From an uncultured Arenicella sp. (GTDB lineage: Bacteria; Pseudomonadota; Gammaproteobacteria; Arenicellales; Arenicellaceae), in contig CALAKU010000001.1 in NCBI GenBank assembly GCA_937922925.1, forward strand, positions 1-44,190: 44,190 bases of DNA, written 5' to 3'. Below the pieces are notes generated by a model that saw only the letters and a program-made list of their open reading frames with translations, was not told where the DNA came from and searched no databases. Shown here piece after piece: positions 1 through 7,768 of this stretch (position 1 is the stretch's first letter; each line of letters starts with the position of its first letter). The position numbers and the translations under genes were made by a program.

Positions 1-680
1 TCAGTCAGCTTAAGTGGCTCAGACTTTTGATCACGGCGGGCTTCATAATCGAGTTTGCCGTCAATCGCATCTTGCAGTACAGCCAATGCCGCATCACGTA
101 AGTCTTCTGGAGCAACGACGCCATCGACTACCCCAGCTTTAAGCGCCACATCGGCGCGCTGCTCTTTACCCGATGCAATCCAATCAATCGCCGTATCAGC
201 TCCCGCGATACGCGGTAGGCGAACGGTGCCGCCCCAGCCTGGGATAATGCCTAGCTTGGTTTCAGGCAAACCGACTTTGGCGACAGAACTCATTACTCGA
301 AAGTCACAAGCCAAAGCCAATTCCAAGCCGCCGCCCATGGCGTAACCGTTAATGGCAACACACGTTGGAAAGTCTAAGTCTTCCAACAGGCTCATGGTCT
401 CGTTATTAACTGCTAAGGCTTCTTGCACTTTGCTTAAATCGCCACTAGCGAATAAGGGAACAAACTCAGTGATGTCCGCGCCAACAATAAAAACTGGCTT
501 GCTGCTGGTGACCAATAAACCTTTGATGTCTTCGGCGCCATCCAGCAGATCAACCGCTTCGCCGAATTCTTTAACGGTGACCGCATCAAATTTATTGACG
601 GACTCACCTTGCAGATCAAAATTGAGCTCGGCGATGCCGTTTTCCAACATCGTCAGCGAGACTGCACTTCCATTAAACAT
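1..680 (-). CDS. fadB: Fatty acid oxidation complex alpha subunit FadB, N-terminal part
   Basis: The reading frame starts at an ATG at 680 and runs open off the left edge, giving 226 residues. They form the enoyl-CoA hydratase (crotonase) domain of the multifunctional beta-oxidation subunit, which hydrates trans-2-enoyl-CoA; the 3-hydroxyacyl-CoA dehydrogenase half would lie outside the window. Visible motifs are the oxyanion segment IVGADITEF (about 66-73), GYAMGGGLE with Glu120, and GLPETKLGI with Glu140, matching the two catalytic glutamates of E. coli FadB (119 and 139). The C-terminal EPLKL near residue 222 is typical of FadB rather than a stand-alone crotonase. A Shine-Dalgarno AGAGG sits 6 bases before the ATG. 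A 14-bp palindrome lies 33-46 bases upstream of the start codon. Confidence 0.92.
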   Translation of the reverse strand, partial: MFNGSAVSLTMLENGIAELNFDLQGESVNKFDAVTVKEFGEAVDLLDGAEDIKGLLVTSSKPVFIVGADITEFVPLFASGDLSKVQEALAVNNETMSLLEDLDFPTCVAINGYAMGGGLELALACDFRVMSSVAKVGLPETKLGIIPGWGGTVRLPRIAGADTAIDWIASGKEQRADVALKAGVVDGVVAPEDLRDAALAVLQDAIDGKLDYEARRDQKSEPLKLT

Positions 681-712
681 GTTTTGCCTCTGGGTAGTAT
701 TGAAATGAAAAT

Positions 713-726
713 CGAACGATCGTTCG
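713..726. promoter_or_regulatory. Perfect 14-bp palindrome upstream of fadB (PsrA/TetR-like operator)
   Basis: CGAACGATCGTTCG is a perfect palindrome whose core GAAC-N4-GTTC resembles the GAAAC-N4-GTTTC type of site used by the TetR-family fatty-acid regulator PsrA. It lies 33-46 bases upstream of the fadB ATG and about 115 bases upstream of the divergent gene at 841, so it could control either. That it is an operator is inferred; no regulator gene is adjacent. Confidence 0.55.
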
Positions 727-840
727 GTATTGGTGCATTATGCGTCAAGCCGCACCTTAATTACCAGTAGTTTGACCCATACAACATCTGAATATTGTTC
801 ATACGATGCTATTATTTTGACCCTAGCGGAGGGCAAAATC

Positions 841-1368
841 ATGCGGCACCACAGCCTATTTTTATTTTTTTTATTGTTAGCGAATGTTCAAGCGCAGGCA
901 CAATCTTGCCAAAGTGAGGCACACAGAGCCTTCGATTTTTGGATTGGTGAATGGCAAGTCAGCAACGCAGACGGCTCTAATGCTGGCGAGAATCTGATTA
1001 CTTCGGAACAAAATGGCTGTTTGATTAAAGAATCGTGGCGCAGTGCATCAGGCAGCTTTACTGGCACCAGTTTAAATTTTTACCATCCCGTCAAAAAGCG
1101 CTGGCAGCAACTCTGGATTGATAATGGCGGAGGCTACTTAGAATTACACGGGCATCGCGAGGCAAATAAAATGATCTTGCGCAGCGAACCTTCAATCAAT
1201 AAGGAGGGTAAGACCGTGGTGCAACAAATTACCTGGGCGCTTAACGACGATAAAACGGTACAACAAACTTGGCAAACTTTGCTGGATGGCAAGGTTGATA
1301 AACTGGTGTTCGATGGCCTCTACCAAGCTCGAGACGATCAAAATACTCAAAACAAGGGCAGACCATGA
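841..1368 (+). CDS. Small secreted protein, DUF1579-like
   Basis: A protein of 175 residues. The first 22 residues are a clear Sec signal peptide: MRHH, a run of Leu/Phe, then VQAQAQS with a likely AXA cleavage site. The mature part contains FDFWIGEW near its start, followed by beta-rich segments (GTSLNFYHP, WIDNGGGYLELHG), a pattern seen in DUF1579-type proteins of unknown function. The start at 841 is preferred over an upstream in-frame ATG at 730, because 841 has a strong GGAGGG about 6 bases upstream and gives a proper signal peptide. Its stop overlaps the start of the next gene by 4 bases (ATGA), so the two are translationally coupled. The family call is moderate and no biochemical function can be assigned. 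Confidence 0.75.
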   Translation: MRHHSLFLFFLLLANVQAQAQSCQSEAHRAFDFWIGEWQVSNADGSNAGENLITSEQNGCLIKESWRSASGSFTGTSLNFYHPVKKRWQQLWIDNGGGYLELHGHREANKMILRSEPSINKEGKTVVQQITWALNDDKTVQQTWQTLLDGKVDKLVFDGLYQARDDQNTQNKGRP

Positions 1369-2006
1369 AACGCAATGCCATTCTTTGCATGTTGTCCGGC
1401 GGCATTGACTCCACCGGCGCATTGCACCAACTGTTGAGTGATGCCGACTACGCCAATCGCGACCTCTTAGTGCATCACATCATCTTGCAGAATCGAGAAA
1501 ATCGGGCGCAAGCCGAACTGGATGCCGTCTCGAGAATACTCGACTACTATCAACGGCACTTCCCTGATCGGCCGTTTGTGTATACCGAAAGCATTTTCAA
1601 TACCATGGGCTTCGCGCCGCTTCAATCCATGCGCTTTCCATTTGACATGGATGTGTGTGCGTTTATGGCCGCCAATATCGCGGTGGCCGATAAGAACATC
1701 CGAGAGGTGGCCATGGGGCGCACGCAAACCGATCTCGCGGGCGGAGGCGATCTTAAATTGCGTATGGAGCGCGCTCAGAGAATTTTTAAAAGTGTTTATT
1801 CTCTAGAACGCGAGTCGCCGCCAAACTACATCTTCCCAGTGGTCAATTTTAGTAAGGCACAGATTTGGGGAATGCTTCCTGACGAGCTTAGGAAGCTCAC
1901 TTGGTATTGTCGACATCCGTCGTATCAGGCCGATGGCAAAGCCATAAGCTGTGGAGTTTGCTCAACGTGCAAAGAGGTTGCTGCGTTTAGGAAGCCGATT
2001 AACTAG
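1365..2006 (+). CDS. QueC-like PP-loop ATPase with C-terminal zinc cysteines
   Basis: A protein of 213 residues with a PP-loop nucleotide-binding motif SGGIDST at 11-17. The C-terminal cysteine cluster, Cys182 then CxxCxxC at 196, 199 and 202, matches the zinc site of 7-cyano-7-deazaguanine synthase (QueC). QueC makes preQ0 from 7-carboxy-7-deazaguanine for queuosine synthesis. However, the GYPDCR-type motif of canonical QueC is absent; the corresponding region reads GRTQTDLAGGGDLKLR. It may therefore be a paralogue with another carboxylate or amide substrate. It overlaps the upstream secreted-protein gene by 4 bases and overlaps the convergent ogt gene by 8 bases at the 3' end. The PP-loop/zinc fold is confident; the exact reaction is not. 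Confidence 0.8.
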   Translation: MKRNAILCMLSGGIDSTGALHQLLSDADYANRDLLVHHIILQNRENRAQAELDAVSRILDYYQRHFPDRPFVYTESIFNTMGFAPLQSMRFPFDMDVCAFMAANIAVADKNIREVAMGRTQTDLAGGGDLKLRMERAQRIFKSVYSLERESPPNYIFPVVNFSKAQIWGMLPDELRKLTWYCRHPSYQADGKAISCGVCSTCKEVAAFRKPIN

Positions 2007-2469
2007 AAACTCCTAATTCGAATTCGTGCGCCAATAACCATGCTTTTCGATCTACGCCGCCAGCATAGCCACTGAGCTTGCCGCTTGCCGCAATGACTCG
2101 ATGGCAAGGAACGACAATACTTAAAGGGTTCTTGCCATTGGCTGCGCCCACCGCTCGAACCGCTTTGGGATTATCAATTTGGGCGGCAATGTCGGCATAC
2201 GAACAAGTCTGCCCATAAGGAATAGTTTGCAAACGCGCCCACACTTGTTGTTGAAACGCGGTTCCTTGGGTCACCATGGGCAAATCAAACGCTTTACGAT
2301 GGCCGTCAAAGTAGTCGCACAACTGCTTGACTGCGCTTTCGGTGATCGAGTTTGTATTGACTGGATTGGGTTCGTCGACAAAGAAAACGCTGTGCAAAGC
2401 GGCCTCACTAGCACACACTTCTAATACGCCGATCGGGCTCTCTACGTGTTGATAAAAACAGGCGTTCAT
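1999..2469 (-). CDS. ogt: Methylated-DNA--[protein]-cysteine S-methyltransferase
   Basis: A 156-residue suicide repair protein that transfers the methyl or alkyl group from O6-alkylguanine in DNA to its own cysteine. The signature PCHRV is present with acceptor Cys122, preceded by the helix-turn-helix region VRAVGAANGKNP. The start was placed at the ATG at 2469 (MNACFYQ) because AGGAGA lies just upstream; a longer frame to 2541 would overlap the upstream gene. It is 22 bases downstream of the Ada/AlkA fusion and probably co-transcribed. The small size and lack of Ada domains fit Ogt; because the Ada sensor half is fused to AlkA next door, this protein supplies the C-terminal Ada activity separately. 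Confidence 0.93.
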   Translation of the reverse strand: MNACFYQHVESPIGVLEVCASEAALHSVFFVDEPNPVNTNSITESAVKQLCDYFDGHRKAFDLPMVTQGTAFQQQVWARLQTIPYGQTCSYADIAAQIDNPKAVRAVGAANGKNPLSIVVPCHRVIAASGKLSGYAGGVDRKAWLLAHEFELGVSS

Positions 2470-2491
2470 ACGGTGTTCTCCTAAAAACGCT

Positions 2492-3898
2492 TTAGAGCTG
2501 ATTCCAAAGCTGAAAAGTAAGGTAACTGCGCCATGGGGCAAGGCGGGTCAAGTCATCGAGATCACCAACTCGCTTTAGCGCATTGTTGACGCCCGCATCG
2601 CCCGCCAACCAAACGTCTGGGTCTTTGCTACCTCGGATGCGCGCATAGTTTGCCGTCCAAGGGCCTATGCCTTTTAGCTTAAGCCATTCGTCTATGTTTT
2701 CAGGTTCAGCCGCGTTAACAAAATGATCGGCAAAACGCCGCAGGCAATCTTTACGGGCTTGAGGCATCTTAAAAAAACTTAAGTCGCTCTCCCCAACCGC
2801 CTTCGCGGATGGGAAGCATCGCAGGATTTTGCTGGATTCGGGAGTTTGCTGCGCTAGTGGCACGCCGAGTTCATCCACCAGCGTTTGCACCAATTTCTGA
2901 GCTGCCACTACCGACACTTGCTGGCCCAATATGGCGCGCACGCCAGCTTCAAAAACACTCCAGATCCCCGGTATTCGAAGACCCGGTAAATAGTCAATCG
3001 CGTCACTCAGCTCAGCTTGCAAATGCGAGTCAATTGCGTCGATGTCGGCATCCACATCAAACAGCGCTCGCAGGCGATTCTGAATACCCAACAGATCGTC
3101 AATACGATTCAGCTTGAGGCTAATACGCAGGCTCGCTTTCTCGTCATCATGACTGACCTCAATTGTGCCTCGCGACTGCCCATACTCAATCACGCGGCCA
3201 TACGAAGTTTCATCGGCCCACTCTAGGCCATCGATCAATCGTCGGCGTAAAAAGTTCAGCATTTCTTGCCAAGCAAAGGGAGGTCGATAGGCTAGAAAGA
3301 GCACTAAACCCTGTTGAGAGTTCGAGCGGCCACTGCGAATCTCTCTAGGGCTTAAACCAAGGTGTTGTTTGACGGCTTCGTTAAATCGTCGCACGCTGTT
3401 AAATCCGCTCGCCATGGCAATATCACTGATGGCGAGTTGGCTTTGATGTAAAAGTTGCTTAGCAAACAAACATTGTTGATAAATCGCATATTGCTTGGGC
3501 GACACACCTAAACCCCGAGCAAACAGTTCTCGTAAATAACGGCTAGACACGCCTACTCTTGCGGCTAAGTCATCGACGCTATTGTCGTAAAGCGCGCCGG
3601 CTTCAATCAGTTTGATCGCTCGCTGCAAAGTGGTACCCGTGCCCTGCCACGCGGCCGATCGTGGGGCGCATTCCGGGCGGCAGCGTAAACACGGGCGAAA
3701 ACCCGCTTGAGCCGCAGAGAACGCTGAACGATGGTACTCGACGTTTTTTTCTAAGGGCGGATTCGCCGGGCAAATAGGCCGACAATAAATGCCAGTGGTT
3801 TTAACGGCGGTGAAAAACACGCCATCAAAACGCGCGTCTCGTGATTTACGCGCGCGGGAAAATGAGTTTTGAGATTGACTATCATTCGAAACCGTCAT
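2492..3898 (-). CDS. Ada methylphosphotriester sensor / AraC / AlkA DNA glycosylase fusion
   Basis: A 468-residue three-part protein. Residues about 10-85 are the Ada N-terminal zinc domain with Cys39, Cys43, Cys70 and Cys73 (GIYCRPICP and CLRCRPE); Cys39 would accept the methyl group from DNA phosphotriesters and switch on DNA binding. Residues about 92-190 are two AraC-type helix-turn-helices (DLAARVGVSSRYLRELF; ISDIAMASGFNSVRRFN). Residues about 200-468 are AlkA 3-methyladenine glycosylase, with the helix-hairpin-helix LKGIGPWTANY and Asp434 aligning with catalytic Asp238 of E. coli AlkA. This architecture is known (the 'AdaA-AlkA' type). It probably activates its own operon, including ogt 22 bases downstream. 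I did not find a convincing Ada box upstream. Confidence 0.92.
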   Translation of the reverse strand: MTVSNDSQSQNSFSRARKSRDARFDGVFFTAVKTTGIYCRPICPANPPLEKNVEYHRSAFSAAQAGFRPCLRCRPECAPRSAAWQGTGTTLQRAIKLIEAGALYDNSVDDLAARVGVSSRYLRELFARGLGVSPKQYAIYQQCLFAKQLLHQSQLAISDIAMASGFNSVRRFNEAVKQHLGLSPREIRSGRSNSQQGLVLFLAYRPPFAWQEMLNFLRRRLIDGLEWADETSYGRVIEYGQSRGTIEVSHDDEKASLRISLKLNRIDDLLGIQNRLRALFDVDADIDAIDSHLQAELSDAIDYLPGLRIPGIWSVFEAGVRAILGQQVSVVAAQKLVQTLVDELGVPLAQQTPESSKILRCFPSAKAVGESDLSFFKMPQARKDCLRRFADHFVNAAEPENIDEWLKLKGIGPWTANYARIRGSKDPDVWLAGDAGVNNALKRVGDLDDLTRLAPWRSYLTFQLWNQL

Positions 3899-4003
3899 GC
3901 CAACAGTTTAACTCATTGCGAAAGTCAAACTGGCGGTTTTCGGAGGTGAATGATTTTGCTTTTACGTTTACTCTTTCATATAGAAATTCAAACAATAAAA
4001 GCT

Positions 4004-4750
4004 CTATAAGTCGGCAAACGAATCGTCTTCTTTTGCGACCAAGCGTTGCAATGCATCAAATTCCATCGAACCCGGCCCCGGGCCAGTATTGTTCCCCATT
4101 TGAATTTTCAATAGCTCTTGAGTCTGCTTACCAATTTCTTCGGATACCGGCACAATGGCTTTGCCGGTTTGATCCACGGACACTTGAATCTCGCAAGAAC
4201 GTTGCAACAAGCTCATGTTCAAAAACATCTCTTCAATCGTGCCTCCACAAGTTAGTAAACCGTGGCTTTTTAAGATCAAAAAGTTTTTATCGCCTAAGCT
4301 CTTAATTAAGTCGTCTTTTTCACCCGGCATCACGGTAATGCCTTGAAAGTCGTGATAAGCCACTTGCCCATAGAGCAATACCGAGTAAAAGTTATCGATT
4401 CGCAAGCCGTCTTGCTGGCAGGCCACCGTCATGCCTGCGGTAGAGTGAATATGGCCAATGCAATGCGCGTCTTCGCGAGTGCCATGAATGGCACTGTGAA
4501 TCAACATACCCGCCGGATTCACCGGGTAAGGATTGTCCTCAACTTTATTGCCTTCGATATCCACCTTGACTAACTTGGACGCAGTCACTTCTTTGTAGTG
4601 CAAGCCATAAGGGTTGATCAAAAAGTGGCCGTCTTCACCCGGCACCTTAACCGTGATGTGGTTATAAATAAGTTCGCTCCACCCCATGTAATCGAAAATT
4701 CGATAACAGGCGGCCAACTTAACGCGGATATCTTTTTCGGCTTGCTGCAT
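4004..4750 (-). CDS. Class II aldolase/adducin family protein
   Basis: A 248-residue cytoplasmic protein of the zinc-dependent class II aldolase fold. Likely zinc ligands are His100 and His102 in GHIHS and His163 in KSHGLL. The segment GWSELIYNHITVKVP near residue 23 is typical of the family's N-terminus. The region where sugar-phosphate aldolases such as FucA carry the catalytic glutamate reads GMLIHSAIHG, as in the family members usually annotated only as class II aldolase/adducin domain proteins, so the substrate is unknown. It stands alone, 105 bases downstream of the start region of the Ada/AlkA gene on the same strand but pointing toward it; co-transcription with the repair genes is possible but not supported by a tight gap. 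Confidence 0.9.
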   Translation of the reverse strand: MQQAEKDIRVKLAACYRIFDYMGWSELIYNHITVKVPGEDGHFLINPYGLHYKEVTASKLVKVDIEGNKVEDNPYPVNPAGMLIHSAIHGTREDAHCIGHIHSTAGMTVACQQDGLRIDNFYSVLLYGQVAYHDFQGITVMPGEKDDLIKSLGDKNFLILKSHGLLTCGGTIEEMFLNMSLLQRSCEIQVSVDQTGKAIVPVSEEIGKQTQELLKIQMGNNTGPGPGSMEFDALQRLVAKEDDSFADL

Positions 4751-5001
4751 TTGCTTGGTCTCTTGGATAAATCTGATAATTTAAACTTATTATACGCAAA
4801 CTACCTTCCTCTGTTTAGAGTGGCAGTACATGCAACAAAACGCTAAACGAGGCAATTGGGGACACTAGGGACTTTCAACGAGAATGACCTGAACTGCATA
4901 TCGGAACCTTTACGATTGAGCCTATGGAGTTTGATCGCTGGTACGCCATTAAGCATCGAGTGCTACTTGGGAGCATTAGGAAATTCATCGAGTTCTGGAG
5001 C

Positions 5002-5379
5002 TTACCAATACGACCCCTTGTTTACCCTCACAAAGATCGCAAAAGCCAGTAATCCAATAGCAAACAAATCAATGTAGGCTATTTTCATTAAAGCTGAGTT
5101 TGTTTCACTGCTTAATACAACCAAGGCGACAAAAGTCAACATAGAAACCATTACCAAAGTCGTCGCGACAGTTTGCATCGCTGGTTGGAATATAGAATAG
5201 AATAATAGCCCTCCGAGCAAGCCAAACAACAGAGCTCGGTGGCGTAAAAGGAGTTCGATGTTTGGCTCATCTATATAAATTCCGTAAGAGCGGCTTAATT
5301 GTGCGCTGGCAAAAAAACCAATGATCGGCAAAATATTGATCACCGAGACGATCAATAGAAGCACGTTGTAAATTTTCAT
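5002..5379 (-). CDS. Conserved four-helix membrane protein
   Basis: A 125-residue, strongly hydrophobic protein with about four predicted membrane segments (around 5-25, 46-66, 70-92 and 100-118). Homologues with the LLRHRALLFGLLGG-type segment exist and are sometimes mislabelled phosphopantetheine adenylyltransferase; no nucleotidyltransferase motif is visible here. An AGGAAGAG lies about 8 bases before the ATG. It follows the DUF2834 gene by 32 bases on the same strand, so the two likely form an operon. Function unknown. Confidence 0.7.
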   Translation of the reverse strand: MKIYNVLLLIVSVINILPIIGFFASAQLSRSYGIYIDEPNIELLLRHRALLFGLLGGLLFYSIFQPAMQTVATTLVMVSMLTFVALVVLSSETNSALMKIAYIDLFAIGLLAFAIFVRVNKGSYW

Positions 5380-5411
5380 ATTGCCGCTCTTCCTAAATTT
5401 TTCTGTTCAAT

Positions 5412-5699
5412 TTAGCTGTCTTTTTTAGCGGTCAGTAAATACAGCAAGGGCCCAAACGACCCCAAAACTAAGGTAATTGCCACAAATGGCCAAGGGTTGC
5501 GACCGGTGCGTTTGGCGTCGATCAACATAAAGCTAATGAGTAGAACACAGGCCACTACCAAATCAGCTAGCACCTGCCAGCCTGCTGGGCTGCGAAGTTC
5601 GTAGTCAATAATGCCCCAATAGCCTACCTGCATAACGGCATACACACTTAAGGCAGTAAATGGAACGATTAAAATGAAAGCCAATGTTCTCTGATTCAT
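5412..5699 (-). CDS. DUF2834 family small membrane protein
   Basis: A 95-residue protein with three predicted membrane helices (about 7-24, 40-60 and 71-89). The C-terminal NPWPFVAITLVLGSFGPLLY is the signature of DUF2834 proteins, which have no assigned function. It is the first gene of a two-gene operon and is divergent from the XRE regulator at 5828. Its ATG lies inside one arm of a perfect 14-bp inverted repeat, so a protein or RNA hairpin at that site could directly affect its expression. The Shine-Dalgarno is weak (AAGAG). Confidence 0.8.
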   Translation of the reverse strand: MNQRTLAFILIVPFTALSVYAVMQVGYWGIIDYELRSPAGWQVLADLVVACVLLISFMLIDAKRTGRNPWPFVAITLVLGSFGPLLYLLTAKKDS

Positions 5700-5735
5700 G
5701 ATGAGTACTCTTTTAGTAAACGAGTACTCATCATG
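5697..5735. promoter_or_regulatory. Perfect inverted repeat, 14-bp arms, over the DUF2834 start codon
   Basis: The arm CATGATGAGTACTC at 5697-5710 is exactly reverse-complementary to 5722-5735, with an 11-base spacer. The left arm contains the start codon (minus strand) of the DUF2834 gene. It could be an operator for the neighbouring XRE regulator or a hairpin that sequesters the ribosome binding region. The function is inferred; the symmetry is seen directly. Confidence 0.6.
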
Positions 5736-5769
5736 AAGTCATTTTGATTTAAGAACAAATACCTCAGAG

Positions 5770-5814
5770 GTTATTGTCGCGATAACGCCGTTGACGTTAT
5801 CCTGAACGGATAAC
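5770..5814. promoter_or_regulatory. Four alternating GTTAT/ATAAC half-sites before the XRE gene
   Basis: GTTAT at 5770, ATAAC at 5782, GTTAT at 5796 and ATAAC at 5810 alternate in orientation at start-to-start distances of 12, 14 and 14 bases. The middle pair is extended to GATAACG-N7-CGTTATC (5781-5801). The array ends 4 bases before the ribosome site AGGAG of the XRE gene, which makes autoregulation by that protein a natural inference. Confidence 0.5.
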
Positions 5815-5827
5815 TAGGAGTGACACC

Positions 5828-6664
5828 ATGCAACCAAAAGCGACCGAAATTGACCTAAACCTAGGCTTCGCTCAAGCGCTAAAACTGTGGCGACAACAAC
5901 GTAAGGTCTCGCAGCTTGAACTGTCTTTGTCGGCCGAGGTATCGCAACGGCATATCAGTTGGCTGGAAACTGGCCGCAGCCAACCCAGTCGCGAGATGGT
6001 GTTGCGCCTAAGTGAGAGCTTGGATATTCCATTGCGCGAACGCAATCGTTTACTCAATAGTGCTGGCTTCGCCAGCGTGTACACCGAACACAGCTTTGAT
6101 GCGCCGGAATTAGAACCGGTCAAAAGTCTGCTCAGTGAAATGCTCGATCACCATCTGCCCTACCCGGCTTACGTGATGGATCGGCATTGGAACATACTGA
6201 TGCAAAACAGCGCTTGTGATTTACTGTTTCTAATTCCCGAAGATTCAAATGACTTCTGGTACGCATTGTCCGAGGATGGGCCGGCCAATGCGGCCATACT
6301 CTTTACGCACCCGAAAGGCGTGCGGCCAATGATTAAAAATTTTGACGAAATCATTGCGCCATTTGTCAGGCGCTTACAAAAAGAAGCAATGGAGTATCAA
6401 GATGACCACAGCATTAAACTCGTTGAAATTTTGAAAGCTCTGGTTGGCGATGTAGTTGACCTAAGTCTACAGCCTCTCTTGCCAACCTTGCCGGTTCGTC
6501 TGGCAGTAGACGACATTGAACTGAAACTAACAACGGTTATCTCAACTTTTGGAACCGCCCAAGATATAACTGCACAGGAGTTACGCTTAGAGACGTTTTA
6601 CCCGACTGATCAAACCACCAGAGCTTTCTTTCAAGCGCAAACAGATTCTATGAAGACCCAGTGA
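5828..6664 (+). CDS. XRE-family transcriptional regulator with MmyB-like sensor domain
   Basis: A 278-residue regulator. Residues about 12-68 form an XRE helix-turn-helix (LELSLSAEVSQRHISWLETGRSQPS). The rest matches the MmyB-like ligand-binding domain found in many actinobacterial and proteobacterial regulators (HHLPYPAYVMDRHWNILMQN, then a hydrophobic core and VDDIELKL...FGTAQDITAQELRLETFYP near the end). The start has AGGAG 8 bases upstream. It is divergent from the DUF2834/membrane protein operon, separated by 128 bases carrying two sets of dyad repeats, so it probably controls both itself and that operon. The ligand is unknown; fatty acid-like ligands have been proposed for the family. 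A terminator follows at once. Confidence 0.9.
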   Translation: MQPKATEIDLNLGFAQALKLWRQQRKVSQLELSLSAEVSQRHISWLETGRSQPSREMVLRLSESLDIPLRERNRLLNSAGFASVYTEHSFDAPELEPVKSLLSEMLDHHLPYPAYVMDRHWNILMQNSACDLLFLIPEDSNDFWYALSEDGPANAAILFTHPKGVRPMIKNFDEIIAPFVRRLQKEAMEYQDDHSIKLVEILKALVGDVVDLSLQPLLPTLPVRLAVDDIELKLTTVISTFGTAQDITAQELRLETFYPTDQTTRAFFQAQTDSMKTQ

Positions 6665-6679
6665 AAAGCAACAGTAAAC

Positions 6680-6743
6680 AAACAGTGGAAGCAATGGCGT
6701 TGCATTATTGATGTTGCTGGCAACGCCATTGTTCACTGTTTTT
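6680..6743 (+). terminator. Rho-independent terminator after the XRE gene
   Basis: An inverted repeat pairs GCAATGGCGTTG (6691-6702) with CAACGCCATTG (6721-6731), extended by AAACAGTG (6680-6687) with CACTGTTT (6734-6741), loop of about 16 bases, ending in a run of five T. It begins 15 bases after the XRE stop codon and overlaps the tail of the convergent MFS pseudogene. Confidence 0.75.
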
Positions 6744-7538
6744 CCCTCAGCGGAAGAGAAGGAGGAGAGAGAGGGAGGGAAAAGAAGGTCGGGCCTGCTG
6801 GTTGGTATCCTTTAAAACCGTAGAATAAAATATACAGATAACACACCGCGGGCAAAATAAACGAGATTTGTAAACCAAGATTGTCGGCCATCACGCCTTG
6901 TAGTAACGGCACCAATGCCCCGCCCACAATCGCCATACACAATACGCCAGAGCCTTTGCTCGCTAGCGGCCCCAGTTTAGCAATCGCCAAACTAAAGGTT
7001 GTTGGAAACATTAACGAGTTAAATAGCCCGACTCCAATTAGAGCAACCCAAGCGGTGGTACCTTGTGTACTAATCGCCACCCGCAACTAGATAATCGCAC
7101 CGGCTGAATTGAGCATTAACATGACATTTGCGGCTAACATAAACATCAGCGCCACGCCAATAAAACGGCCTATCATGGCACCTAGCCAATAGTAGGCCAC
7201 GTACTTTGACGCATCGGCTTCTACCATGCCGGCAATGTTGGGCTCACCCATAAAGTTAATCAAAAAACTGCCAATCGACACTTCTGCACCGACATATAAA
7301 AAGATGGCAATGGCAGAGAGCAAACGAATTAGGCCGCAAAAAAACAGAATTGAATCAATATGGCCTGAGTGTACGTTAGATCAAATACGTTTTTTAAAAA
7401 CGGGACCAGAATGTCGTTTAAGACCATTAAAAAACCCTACATAAAAAACAGTGAAGTCAAAATAACGAGTGGAATAGTGTAGTTGCGATCGTTTGAGCTA
7501 GACGTGCTCGACGCATATGTCATCGGAGATTGAGCCAT
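6733..7538 (-). pseudogene. Degraded FucP/GluP-type sugar MFS transporter
   Basis: Reading the minus strand from an ATG at 7538 gives the N-terminus of a fucose/glucose-galactose permease: NYTIPLVILTSLFFM[20 protein letters not shown]...[14 protein letters not shown]-stop-F. A TAG takes the place of the usual tryptophan in FFMWGF, and a TAA the place of a residue that is normally Tyr. Near 7325 the similarity jumps, in another frame, to the C-terminal half ([19 protein letters not shown]), which implies loss of roughly 150-200 residues of the middle. A third stop (TAG at 7087-7089) interrupts the C-terminal half, which then continues in frame to 6733. A functional member would have about 420 residues and 12 helices. 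Three nonsense codons, a deletion and a frameshift make this a dead gene. No related sugar gene is nearby. Confidence 0.88.
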
Positions 7539-7768
7539 GGTAAGTCTCTATTTTGTTTATACGTTTAAGGCTTTGGCAAACAGCACCAAAATTTGTGAGG
7601 CGCATAAATCGCCTCTTCCTCTTTCTTTGAGTTACAACACTATTGCAGTGCTAAACTCAAAAATACGCATAAAGCGTACCGCTCTCTCCACTAACGAGGA
7701 TAGTCTTTTGCTTACTAAGTCACAAGCCCGTGGAATGAATGAAGGTCGAGATATATCGACCTACGCCA

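Noticed and set aside
1365-2006. Part of a QueC-like anti-phage system (Qat or CBASS type)
   Set aside because: The protein is the size of plain QueC and none of the partner genes of those systems is adjacent.
4856-5077. Plus-strand open frame of 73 codons
   Set aside because: It overlaps the better supported membrane-protein gene on the other strand, lacks a ribosome site and resembles nothing known.
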